NCBI GenBank assembly: GCA_016716005.1
Contig: JADJXE010000001.1
Span: 1,005,001 to 1,069,000 of the forward strand
Source: Acidimicrobiales bacterium
GTDB lineage: Bacteria > Actinomycetota > Acidimicrobiia > Acidimicrobiales > JADJXE01
Reading direction: 5' to 3'
Length of the DNA: 64,000 bases
This document shows positions 27,459 through 35,117 of this stretch, one piece after another; the first letter of the stretch is position 1; each line of letters begins with the position of its first letter. Below the pieces are notes generated by a model. The model made no database searches. It was not told the origin of the DNA and worked only from the letters and a program-made list of their open reading frames with translations. Position numbers and translations under genes: made by a program.

Positions 27459-27567
27459 GGGCGTGCCTCACGGAGCCCAGCCGGTAGCGGGAGTGGTTAC
27501 CCGGGTGCGGCGGGCCTGCGAGGGGCGGAGCCCATGGCCTCTAACTGACGGGCGCTACTCTAGCACC

Positions 27568-27984
27568 GTGAAATCACACGCGTGTAGTTCGGTGGCGGTT
27601 CGGTGCCGGGTGTGCGCCAGCCGTCGGCCCGGGTCGGTCGCTCCGGCGTTCGCCGAGCTGCAGCGTGGCCTCGACCGGGAGCTGGTCGAGCGTGGAGCGC
27701 CGGCCGAGCTGATCGCGGCTCACGGCGACGACTGGCGGCTGGTCCCGGTGGAGCGGCGGACGGCCCGGTCGGCGCATCGGGCGTGGCTGGCCGGTGTCGG
27801 CGGCCACGACCCGCTCGAGGTGCTCGGCGGCCGTGCGCCGGCGCTGGCGGAGAGCCGGGCGGTGCCGCTGACGCGCCGTGGCGACGCGGTGCAGCTCGGG
27901 CCGTGCCGGGTGTGCGGCCACGCTCCCAGGGTGCGGGTCGGCCGGCTGATCGGCCTCGCCGCCAGAGGCGACGTCTGGCTCTGA
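27568..27984 (+). CDS. Hypothetical Cys-pair protein (138 aa), probably leaderless
   Basis: The only plus-strand gene of the element. It starts GTG (VKSHACSSVAVRCRVCASRR) and ends with CRVCGHAPRVRVGRLIGLAA. CxxC pairs at both ends suggest a zinc-binding protein; the family is not recognised. TACTCT at 27556-27561 lies 6 bp before the GTG, so transcription would start at or next to the start codon (a leaderless mRNA, common in actinomycetes). It runs convergent with the integrase gene. Confidence 0.6.
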   Translation: MKSHACSSVAVRCRVCASRRPGSVAPAFAELQRGLDRELVERGAPAELIAAHGDDWRLVPVERRTARSAHRAWLAGVGGHDPLEVLGGRAPALAESRAVPLTRRGDAVQLGPCRVCGHAPRVRVGRLIGLAARGDVWL

Positions 27985-27998
27985 GGGGCCCGGGCCCC
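27985..27998. terminator. Palindrome between convergent genes
   Basis: A 14-bp perfect palindrome, GGGGCCCGGGCCCC, directly after the plus-strand stop and 15 bp from the integrase stop. It is well placed as a bidirectional terminator. Confidence 0.45.
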
Positions 27999-28012
27999 CA
28001 GGGTCGATCCTG

Positions 28013-29404
28013 TCAGCCGATGCGATCGATCGGGTCGGCCCAGTCGATCTGCACCCGGTCGGTGTCGAAGCGGTTGCGCCCGCGGACCGCCGGGGCGACC
28101 ACCACGCGGGCGACCACGGCGGCGAGCGCGTCGCGCTTCTGCTCGACCGTCAGCCCGTCCCAGCGGGCTCGGAGCACGCCGGGGGCGCCGAGCAGCTCGA
28201 CCACGGCGGGGCGGCGTCCGGCCGCCCCGAGCGCCGTGCGAGCGGCGTCGAGCCGGGCGACGATCCCCTCGCGTGCCGCGAGCCACTCGGCCAGGGTGAT
28301 CGTCCCGGCGCCGCGGACCACGGCCAGCTCGTCGAGCTCGGCCTGGAGCCGCGCCACGTCGTCGGCGGCCGGGTCGTCGGGGGTGGCGGGCGACGGGAAC
28401 GGCGCCTCGTCCAGAGCGGCGAGCGCAGCGGCGACCACCAGATCCTCGAGCGGCTCGGCGAGCACCTTCGACCCGTCGGGCGACGGGACCACGTAGCAGC
28501 GGGTGCCGTCGGCGTTCGGGCGGGACACGAACCGGCGGCCGTCGGGCGCGTAGACCAGCCCCGTGAGCAGGTAGCGGCGTGCGGGCCGGCGGTGACGGCG
28601 GGCCGGGTCTTGGAGCACGGCCCGCACCTTCTCCCACGTCGGCCGGTCGAGCAGAGCCGGCCACGTCCCGTCGGCCACCGCTTCGCCTTCGTGGCCGCGC
28701 AGCCCGGCGGTGCGGGGAGCGGTGAGCACCCGGTGCAAGACCTGGCGGGTCCACGGCCCGCCGGTCACGGTCGGGACTGGCATGCCGCGGATCACGGCGC
28801 CGAGCGAGTCCCCGGCGACGATCCGCCCGGCCGCCCAGCGCACGGCGTCGGCCTCGGCGGGGATCACGGTCACCCGGTCGTCGGCGTAGCCGAAGGGCCG
28901 GGTGCCACCGCCGGACGGGCGGCCCTCCCGCGCCATCTCGGCGTGCTTCGACCTGATCCGCGCCGAGCGGTGCTCGCTCTCGTAGCGGGCGACCGTGCCG
29001 ACCAGGCGGGCCGACATGCGCCCGGCCGGGGTCGTCAAGTCGTAGAGCCCGGTCTGCACGGTGAGCACGTCGACCGGTGGGCGCACGATCCGCTCGGAGC
29101 CGGCGTCCTTGCCGTTCAGGAGGTCGATCACGTCCTCCAGCTCGCGGGGGGCGCGGGTGATCCGGTCGGGGTGCCAGGCGACGAGCACGTCGGCCTCGCC
29201 CCGGCGGATGGCGGCGACGACCTGCTCCCAGGCGGGACGGCGGCGCCGGCTGAACGCCGAGCGGTCGTCGTCGAGGTGCTCGGCCACGACTTCGACGTCG
29301 TGCCGTTCGGCCAGCTCGCGGCACTCTCGGGCCTGCCGGCGCACCCCCACCTCGTCGCGTCGCGGGTTCCTGCTGATCCTGGCGTACACGATCCCTCGCC
29401 TCAT
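28013..29404 (-). CDS. Large serine recombinase (integrase) of the element
   Basis: A 463-residue serine integrase. The resolvase-like N-terminal catalytic domain begins MRRGIVYARISRNPRRDEVG (Tyr-Ala-Arg-Ile-Ser, the Ser nucleophile) and shows ADVLVAWHPDRITRAPRELE and GRMSARLVGTVARYESEH. A recombinase domain follows (RPFGYADDRVTVIPAEADAV, TGGPWTRQVLHRVL), then a coiled-coil C-terminal region. The usual zinc-ribbon cysteines are nearly absent; only CYVV is present. The start codon is 20 bp from the attachment core, as expected of a phage-type integrase. It should catalyse attP x attB integration into comM. Confidence 0.94.
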   Translation of the reverse strand: MRRGIVYARISRNPRRDEVGVRRQARECRELAERHDVEVVAEHLDDDRSAFSRRRRPAWEQVVAAIRRGEADVLVAWHPDRITRAPRELEDVIDLLNGKDAGSERIVRPPVDVLTVQTGLYDLTTPAGRMSARLVGTVARYESEHRSARIRSKHAEMAREGRPSGGGTRPFGYADDRVTVIPAEADAVRWAAGRIVAGDSLGAVIRGMPVPTVTGGPWTRQVLHRVLTAPRTAGLRGHEGEAVADGTWPALLDRPTWEKVRAVLQDPARRHRRPARRYLLTGLVYAPDGRRFVSRPNADGTRCYVVPSPDGSKVLAEPLEDLVVAAALAALDEAPFPSPATPDDPAADDVARLQAELDELAVVRGAGTITLAEWLAAREGIVARLDAARTALGAAGRRPAVVELLGAPGVLRARWDGLTVEQKRDALAAVVARVVVAPAVRGRNRFDTDRVQIDWADPIDRIG

Positions 29405-29423
29405 GAAACCTAATTGTAGCCCT

Positions 29424-29435
29424 GTGCGTGGCCAG
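29424..29435. other. Attachment core (element/comM 5' junction)
   Basis: The same 12-bp core as 20390-20401. Coordinates above it are comM coding sequence; below it is element DNA with the AT-rich arm ATTGT at 29413-29417. The predicted crossover GT is at 29428-29429. Confidence 0.85.
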
Positions 29436-30311
29436 GCTGATCTCGCCCGGCCGCATGGCGGACGTGCCCCCGCCGATGAGCGAGACCGGCGACGCGCCGT
29501 GGTGAGGGGCCCGGAACGGGGGCTGACGCACCAGCCCGCCGGGCGGGAGGGGAACGCCCGCGGCCGAGTGGATGCGGGTGACCTCCATCGTCTGCTCGTG
29601 GTCGAGGGGCGGCAGCAGCCCGGGGAGGCGACGCGCCAGCATCGTCTTGCCGGCGCCCGGCGGACCGACGAGCAGCAGGTGGTGCCCACCCGATGCGGCC
29701 ACCTCGAGGGCGAACCGAGCGACGGCCTGCCCGCGCACGTCGCCCAGGTCGGGCTGGGGCGGCTCGGGCTCCGGGCGGGGTGGATCGGGCGGATCGGGCC
29801 AGGGCGCCTCGCCGCGGAGCGCGGCCACGAGCTCCCCGAGGGTGCGGACGGGCCGCACCACGTGACGGCCGACGAGGGTCGCCTCTCCCGCGGCCTCGGC
29901 CGGCACCACCGCGACCTCGGCCTGCAGCGCGTCGACCAGCGACACGGTGCCCGGGACCCGCCGGACCGACCCGTCGAGGCCGAGCTCGCCGAGGAACCCG
30001 AAGCCGGTGACGGCCTCTGCAGGCTGGAGATCGCCGCTGGCCATCAGCAGCGCGACGGCGATCGGGAGATCGAGGCCGGCGCCGCCCTTGGGCACCCACG
30101 ACGGCGCCAGGTTGACGGTGATCCGCTTGAGCGGCCACGGCAACCCGCTCGACAGGAGCGCCGCCCGCACCCGGTCACGCGACTCCCGGCACGAGGCGTC
30201 GGGGTGACCCACGACGCTGAAGGCGGGCAGCCCGCCCGCCACGTGGACCTCGACGGAGACGGGGCTTCCCTGCACCCCGAGCACGGTGGCGGATGCGACC
30301 CTGGCGAGCAC
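29424..30311 (-). pseudogene. comM: comM (YifB), 5' part split by the integrated element
   Basis: N-terminal 296 codons of ComM: the LonC-like domain (VEVHVAGGLPAFSVVG, ITVNLAPSWVPKGGAGLDLP) and the AAA+ Walker A HLLLVGPPGAGKTMLARRLP. The frame reaches RPGEISLATH, where it meets the attachment core. The start is a GTG with GAGGAGG 6 nt upstream; an ATG/GTG further out at 30359 is possible. Past the core the frame stays open inside the element to 27720, antisense to nothing but out of frame with the integrase, so a chimeric protein is possible though probably non-functional. Confidence 0.92.
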
Positions 30312-30460
30312 GGCGGCCTCCTCGACCGACGACCGGAGGAGGACGGCGCTGGGGCGCACCGACGAGCCGAGACGATGGTAGCGAGGGGGTGTCGCGACGA
30401 CCGGCGATTACGCGGCGCCGCCCCGCGGCACCGCCGCGCGGCACCGGTACCGTGCTCGTC

Positions 30461-31450
30461 GTGCTCCGCTACGTCGCGTACCACGAGCTGGCCGGCGTGC
30501 CCAACGTGATCGTCGACGGGGCGGCAGGCCCGGACACCGTGCTCACCCTCTCCCACTGGCCGGGGGCGGCCACGCCCCCGGCGCTGCGCGCGGACCTCTC
30601 CGCCGAGATCGCCTTCCGCTACCTCGACCGGCCGGACCTGCACGTGGCCGCCGAGGCGGTGTCGAACAACCACCTGGACGAGGACGGCCTGGTGAGCCTC
30701 TTCGCGCTGGTCGACCCGGTGGCGGCCACGCCCCGCCGCGCCCGCCTGGTGGAGGTCGCCCGCGCCGGCGACTTCGCGGTCACCCGCGACGAGCAGGCCG
30801 CGCGGATCGCCTTCGCGCTGGCCGCCCTCATGGACGGGGAGCGCTCGACCCTGGACCCGTCGCTGTTCGCCCTGCCCCACCCCCTGGGCATGGCGGCCCT
30901 CACCGGCGAGCTGCTCGGCGTCCTGGCGGAGCTGACCGATCACCCCGAGCGCCGGCGCGACCTCTGGGCTCCCGAGCACGCCTGGCTGGAGGCCAGCGGG
31001 CGCGCCCTCGCCGACGGCCGGGCCCGGCTCACCGAGCACCCCGACCTCGATCTCGTCGAGGTCGACATCGACGACGACCTGGAGCTGACGGGGGCCCTCG
31101 GTGGCGGATACGGGCCCCTGCACCCGATGGCCGTGCACCGGGCGAGCCCGTGCGTCCGGGTGCTGACGCGCCAGGGCGCCCGCTACGAGCTCCGAGAGCG
31201 CTACGAGGGCTGGGTGCAGCTGGTGTCCCGCCGGCCTCGCCCGCGGGTCGACCTGGGGCCGGTGGCGGCCGCGCTCAGCCTCGACGAGCCGGCCGGTCGC
31301 TGGGTCGCCGACGCCCCGAGCGATCTCACGCCCGCGCTGCACCTGGAGGGGGCGGCAGGCAGCGCCCTGCCCTTCGAGCGCTTCCGCTCGGCGGTGCTGG
31401 CCCGCGTGCGGGACGGCCGCCCCGCATGGGACCCGTCGGCCCCGCCCTGA
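30461..31450 (+). CDS. Conserved actinobacterial protein, DUF6687-like
   Basis: A protein of about 329 residues beginning LRYVAYHELAGVPNVIVDGA, followed by TVLTLSHWPGAATPPALRAD and DLSAEIAFRYLDR. From memory this matches a conserved actinobacterial family labelled DUF6687; function unknown. LGGGYGPLHPMAVHRASPCV in the middle is a likely conserved core. The GTG start at 30461 is chosen over one 9 bp earlier. It is divergent from comM, with 150 bp between that could hold both promoters. Confidence 0.7.
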   Translation: MLRYVAYHELAGVPNVIVDGAAGPDTVLTLSHWPGAATPPALRADLSAEIAFRYLDRPDLHVAAEAVSNNHLDEDGLVSLFALVDPVAATPRRARLVEVARAGDFAVTRDEQAARIAFALAALMDGERSTLDPSLFALPHPLGMAALTGELLGVLAELTDHPERRRDLWAPEHAWLEASGRALADGRARLTEHPDLDLVEVDIDDDLELTGALGGGYGPLHPMAVHRASPCVRVLTRQGARYELRERYEGWVQLVSRRPRPRVDLGPVAAALSLDEPAGRWVADAPSDLTPALHLEGAAGSALPFERFRSAVLARVRDGRPAWDPSAPP

Positions 31451-31457
31451 TCCGGGC

Positions 31458-32225
31458 CTACCGCCCCTCGAAGCGGGGCTCGCGCTTCTGGAGGAAGGCC
31501 GTCATCGCCTCGGCGGTGTCGCTGGTGGAGAAGTTCACGGTCTGGCAGCGGGCCTCGTCCTCGAGGGCCTGGTCCATCGAGACCATGAGCGAGTGGTTCA
31601 GCATGGTCTTGGTCATCGACAGCGCGATGGGCGGGCCGGCCACGAGCCGCCGGGCCCAGCCGTCGACGAAGGCGTCGAGCTCGTCGGCCGGCACCACCCG
31701 GTTCACGAGGCCCAGCCGCTCGGCCTCGTCGGCGGAGACGATGTCGGCGAAGAAGGCGAGCTCCTTGGCCTTGTGCAGCCCGACCAGCCGGGGCAGCAGC
31801 CAGCTGCCGCCGAAGTCGACCGACAGGCCCCGCCGGGCGAAGATCTCCGAGAAGCGGGCGTCCTTGGACGCCACGATCAGGTCGCACCCGAGCGCAAGGT
31901 TCGCGCCCGCGCCGACGGCGACGCCGTTCACCTTGGCGATGGTGGGCTTGGGCAGCCGGTGCAGGGCGAGGGCGACGTCGGCCACGTGACGCATCCGGGC
32001 CAGGCCGTGGCGCGTGAGCGCCTCGGGGCTCAGGTCTGCACCTGAGCAGAACGCCCCACCGGCGCCCGTGACGACGACCACCCGGACGCCGTCGTCGTCG
32101 GCAGCCGCCTCGAACACCTCCAGCAGCTCACCGAACATCGCCTGGTCGATGGCGTTCTTGCGGTGCGGGCGGTTCAGCGTGACGGTGAGGACACCGTCGG
32201 CCTGCTCGGTCTGGAGGGTCTGCAT
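31458..32225 (-). CDS. Enoyl-CoA hydratase/isomerase family protein
   Basis: A 255-residue crotonase-fold protein: LNRPHRKNAIDQAMFGELLE at the N-terminus, the oxyanion hole regions TGAGGAFCSGADLS and NGVAVGAGANLALGCDLIVA, and FARRGLSVDFGGSWLLPRL around the active site. One of the two usual catalytic Glu residues is replaced (DFGGSWLLPRLVG has Asp-Phe in that stretch), so hydratase, isomerase and other crotonase reactions are all possible. It probably serves fatty-acid or branched-chain breakdown. It is convergent with the gene upstream and leaves only 8 bp between stops. Confidence 0.88.
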   Translation of the reverse strand: MQTLQTEQADGVLTVTLNRPHRKNAIDQAMFGELLEVFEAAADDDGVRVVVVTGAGGAFCSGADLSPEALTRHGLARMRHVADVALALHRLPKPTIAKVNGVAVGAGANLALGCDLIVASKDARFSEIFARRGLSVDFGGSWLLPRLVGLHKAKELAFFADIVSADEAERLGLVNRVVPADELDAFVDGWARRLVAGPPIALSMTKTMLNHSLMVSMDQALEDEARCQTVNFSTSDTAEAMTAFLQKREPRFEGR

Positions 32226-32248
32226 GGGCGGGCACGATACTGAGGCCC

Positions 32249-32359
32249 GTGGGCCTCGACCCGTTCCGCAGCCGGCAGGGCTCGACCGCCGACCTGGCCC
32301 TGCTCGTGGCCGCGCCGGTCGCGTGCGCGCTGCTGGTCGTCCGGGCGCTGCTCGGCTGA
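32249..32359 (+). CDS. Small single-span membrane protein (36 aa), leaderless
   Basis: GTG start, GLDPFRSRQGSTADLALLVA then a hydrophobic segment ending LLVVRALLG. One membrane helix follows a short basic N-terminus. GATACT at 32236-32241 sits 7 bp before the GTG, fitting a leaderless promoter. Similar tiny proteins sit beside the next gene in other actinomycetes as I recall them, but this needs a search. Confidence 0.5.
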   Translation: MGLDPFRSRQGSTADLALLVAAPVACALLVVRALLG

Positions 32360-32370
32360 CGGCGCCGCTC

Positions 32371-32595
32371 ATGCTCGAGCCGCTGGGCGACGACGAGGTC
32401 GAGGTCCGCCGCATCCAGCCCTACCAGGCCGTGAAGGCCTACCGGTGCCCGGGCTGCAACGGTGAGATCGACGCCGGCACGGGCCACCTGGTGGTGGTGC
32501 CGCTGGCCGACCCCGAGCTGCGGCGCCACTGGCACCACCCCTGCTGGCGGTACCGGCACCGCCGCCGGCCGGGCCCGGAGCCCCGGCCCCGCTGA
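32371..32595 (+). CDS. Small conserved actinobacterial zinc-ribbon-like protein (74 aa)
   Basis: Starts MLEPLGDDEVEVRRIQPYQA and contains KAYRCPGCNGEIDAGTGHLV and RRHWHHPCWRYRHRRRPG. The CxxC plus HxxC pattern suggests a bound zinc ion. The sequence matches a widespread actinobacterial small protein often mislabelled ATP/GTP-binding protein. It follows the 36-residue gene by 11 bp and is probably co-transcribed. Function unknown. Confidence 0.75.
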   Translation: MLEPLGDDEVEVRRIQPYQAVKAYRCPGCNGEIDAGTGHLVVVPLADPELRRHWHHPCWRYRHRRRPGPEPRPR

Positions 32596-32705
32596 CCGCC
32601 AGGCCGGCCTAATGGGGTCCGATCGGTTCGGCCTTCGGGCAGGCTGGTCACCGAGCCGCCAGCAGGGCAGCACTGTTTCGGCCCGAGCCTTGAGCTCTAG
32701 TTCTA

Positions 32706-34067
32706 GATCGTGCCCCTGCTGGTCGGTGAGGAGGTCGACAGCTTGTGGGGTGGCGTGCCGTTGAGCACTGATCCATTAGGTCGCTGCGGAACTCCTCGAG
32801 GCTCAACAACCCATCGAGCAGAGGAGGGGTCCGATGATCTTCGTTGGCGTCGACTGGGCCGAGGCCCATCACGACGTCTGCGTGCTCGACGACCAGGGCG
32901 CTGTGCTGGGCCGCCGCCGGGTGAGCGACGGTGTCGCCGGTGTCGCGGGCTGCGCGCTGCTGGCTGAACACGCCGAGGACCCCAGTGACGTGGCGGTCGG
33001 GATCGAACTGGACCGTGGCCTGCTGGTCGGGGCGCTGGTCACGGTGGGCTACGAGGTCTCGCGGTGAACCCGATGGCGTCAGCCCGCTATCGGGAACGCC
33101 ACGGGGTGTCGGGTGCTAAGTCGGACCGGGGCGACGCCAAGGTGCTGGCCGATCTGGTCCGCACCGACCGGCACAACCATCGCCGCATTGCCGGTGACTC
33201 TGAGCTGGTGGAAGCGGTGAAGGTGGTGGCCCGGGCCCACCAGTCGGCGATCTGGTCCCGGCAACGTCATCTGAACAGCCTCCGGTCGGCGTTGCGGGAG
33301 TACTACCCGGCTGCGCTGATCGCGTTCGGCACCGACCTGGCCAGCAGCGACGCCACGTCGGTGCTCGCCATCGCCCCGACACCCGAGCAGGGCCGCCTGC
33401 TGTCCCGGTCCAAGATCGCGTCGGCGTTGCGCCGCGGCGGCCGGCAACGCAACGTCGACGCTCGAGCCGCCGAGATCCAGGCGGCGTTGCGGTCCGAGCA
33501 GCTCGCTGCTCCCGGCCGGCTCAGCGCCGCCTACGGCGTCGTGGCCCGCTCCACGGTGGCCGTGATCGTGTCGCAGACCCGGGAGATCGCCGCGCTGGAG
33601 GAGGCCCTCGGCGAGGGGTTCGACGAGCACCCGGACGCCAAGATCGTCCGATCCCTGCCAGGACTGGGGACGGTTCTCGGCGCCCGGGTGCTGGGCGAGT
33701 TCGGTGATGACCGAACCCGTTTCGCCACCGCCAAGTGTCGCAAGAACTTCGCCGGCAGCGCACCCATCACCAAGGCGTCCGGCCGATCCCACGTCGTGCT
33801 GGCACGCCACGCCCGACCCCGCCGCTTGGCCGGCGCGCTCGACCAGTGGGCCTTCTGCTCCCTCACCCACTCACCTGGGGCCCGCCGCTACCACGACCAG
33901 CTCAGAGCCCGGAACAAGACGCACCGCCAAGCGCTCCGCCAGCTCGCCAACCGCTGGGTCGGCATCCTCCACACCTGCCTCGAACGCAACGAGCTCTACG
34001 ACGAGCACCTCGCCTGGGGCCACCACCTCCCCGTCGCCGCTTGACCCCTTCCAGCCGTGGGGTGTCT
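32706..34067 (+). mobile_element. IS110-family insertion sequence (ends approximate)
   Basis: About 1.36 kb between the small zinc-ribbon gene and the end of yraN. The ends are inferred from the CT dinucleotide in TTCT/AGATCG on the left and GTGTCT/AGAAC on the right; joining the flanks gives TTCTAGAAC. IS110 elements have no clear terminal inverted repeats. About 128 bp of non-coding DNA precede the transposase start, the position of the bridge RNA in IS110 elements such as IS621. Insertion leaves the yraN stop codon intact either way. Confidence 0.6.
32834..34044 (+). pseudogene. IS110-family transposase, split by a 1-bp frameshift
   Basis: The first frame (32834-33067) gives MIFVGVDWAEAHHDVCVLDD, the DEDD RuvC-like start, and GIELDRG. 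The second frame (33064-34044) resumes at NPMASARYRERHGVSGAKSD and RGDAKVLADLVRTDRHNH. It ends with the C-terminal Tnp domain (SLPGLGTVLGARVLGEFGDD, FAGSAPITKASGRS). In relatives the junction reads GYEVYAVNP; here a base is missing near 33058-33060 (GAGGTCTCGCGG for GAGGTCTACGCGG), giving EVSR then stop. All other domains look intact. A decayed copy or a sequencing error is more likely than programmed frameshifting. Confidence 0.88.
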
Positions 34068-34410
34068 AGAACGCACCCTCGATCACCTCGACCTGCCCGG
34101 CGAGCACGGACACCACGTCGAAGCGGATCTCGCCGGCCCGCACCCCCGACTCCTCGAGCCACCGGGCCGCGAGGTGCCGCAGCCTCACCCGCTTGTCCCG
34201 GCCGACGGCCTCCACCGGCGCCCCGAAGGCGTCGGACGAGCGGGTCTTCACCTCCGAGATGACGACGGTGCGACCCCGGCGCAGGATCAGGTCGATCTCG
34301 CCGCTCCGGCACCGCCAGTTGCGGGCCAGCACGTCATAGCCCCGCTCGACGTACCAGCGGGCGGCCGCCTCCTCGCCGGAGGCGCCGAGGGCGCGGCGGC
34401 GATCGGCCAC
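34066..34410 (-). CDS. yraN: UPF0102 family nuclease-like protein YraN
   Basis: A 114-residue protein of the UPF0102/YraN family with the endonuclease-like fold: ALGASGEEAAARWYVERGYD, NWRCRSGEIDLILRRG and VISEVKTRSS, the PD-(D/E)xK-type core. Biochemical role unsettled. GTG start. The stop lies at the right end of the IS110 insertion, and the C-terminus appears complete. Confidence 0.88.
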   Translation of the reverse strand: MADRRRALGASGEEAAARWYVERGYDVLARNWRCRSGEIDLILRRGRTVVISEVKTRSSDAFGAPVEAVGRDKRVRLRHLAARWLEESGVRAGEIRFDVVSVLAGQVEVIEGAF

Positions 34411-34414
34411 CGGC

Positions 34415-34708
34415 CTACAGGTCCTTGCGCGGGAGCTCCTCGACGTTGACGTCCTTGAACGTCACGATCCGCACCGACGGCACGAAGCGCGTCTGGCGGT
34501 ACATGTCCCACACCCACGCGTCGCGCAGCTCGAGCTCGACGTACGTGCGGCCGCCCACGTCGCGCACCTGCACGTCGACCTCGTTGGCCAGGTAGAACCG
34601 CCGCTCGGTCTCGACCACGAAGGAGAACATGGGACTCACGTCCTTGTACTCCCGGTAGAGCTGCAGCTCGATCTCGGCCTCGTAGGCCTCGAGGTCTTCG
34701 GTGCTCAT
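34415..34708 (-). CDS. DUF2469 family protein
   Basis: A 97-residue actinobacterial protein: MSTEDLEAYEAEIELQLYRE, then YKDVSPMFSFVVETERRFYL and DAWVWDMYRQTRF. This is the DUF2469 family, typically found next to yraN and rnhB in actinomycetes. Function unknown. It sits 5 bp before yraN on the same strand. Confidence 0.88.
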   Translation of the reverse strand: MSTEDLEAYEAEIELQLYREYKDVSPMFSFVVETERRFYLANEVDVQVRDVGGRTYVELELRDAWVWDMYRQTRFVPSVRIVTFKDVNVEELPRKDL

Positions 34709-34772
34709 CGGCGCTCCCCGGCCGGCGACGGGTGGGGGCCGGCGCCTGCCGCGCCGGCGACGGGGGCTCGCG

Positions 34773-35117
34773 TCAGTCGCGCTTCTCCTTGACCTTGGCG
34801 GCCTTCCCGACCCGGTCACGGAGGTAGTAGAGCTTGGCCCGACGCACGTCGCCCCGCGTGATGCGCTCGATCTTGGCGACCACCGGCGAGTGCACGGGGA
34901 AGGTGCGCTCCACGCCGACGCCGTAGCTCACCTTGCGGACCGTGAAGGTCTCTCGGATGCCGTCGCCCTGGCGCCGGGTGACGACGCCCTGGAACACCTG
35001 GATGCGCTCCTTGTTGCCCTCGACGACCCGCACGTGCACCTTCAGGGTGTCGCCGGGAGCGAACTCCGGGATGTCGTCACGCCTGGTGGCCTGATCGACG
35101 AGATCGGTGGGGTTCAT
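34773..35117 (-). CDS. rplS: 50S ribosomal protein L19
   Basis: A 114-residue protein with the L19 pattern: PEFAPGDTLKVHVRVVEGNK, RIQVFQGVVTRRQGDG, and a basic end (AKLYYLRDRVGKAAKVKEKR). It sits at the ribosomal subunit interface. The start overlaps the trmD stop (ATGA), the usual rpsP-rimM-trmD-rplS order. Confidence 0.96.
   Translation of the reverse strand: MNPTDLVDQATRRDDIPEFAPGDTLKVHVRVVEGNKERIQVFQGVVTRRQGDGIRETFTVRKVSYGVGVERTFPVHSPVVAKIERITRGDVRRAKLYYLRDRVGKAAKVKEKRD

Larger units (their letters stand above)
20395..29428. mobile_element. Integrated 9.03-kb capsid-bearing element in comM (phiRv1-like)
   Basis: Bounded by 12-bp direct-repeat cores at 20390-20401 and 29424-29435, both inside comM. 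It encodes a serine integrase 20 bp from one core, an excisionase-like protein and a tightly coupled block with a RepA-like ATPase and a DNA methyltransferase. It also encodes HNH and DUF4326 proteins, one HK97-type major capsid protein and, at the far end, a WhiB-like regulator. No portal, terminase, protease, tail or lysis gene is recognisable. Size and content recall phiRv1 of Mycobacterium tuberculosis (about 9 kb, serine recombinase, capsid gene, no tail genes). Best read as a phage satellite or defective prophage-like element. Confidence 0.9.

Noticed and set aside
20395..29428. Anti-phage defence island
   Set aside because: The methyltransferase has no restriction partner, and the HNH, capsid and integrase genes fit a satellite better than a defence cluster.
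30312..30460. tRNA or attachment-site gene next to the element
   Set aside because: No cloverleaf or CCA-type end could be found; the element uses a site inside comM, not a tRNA.
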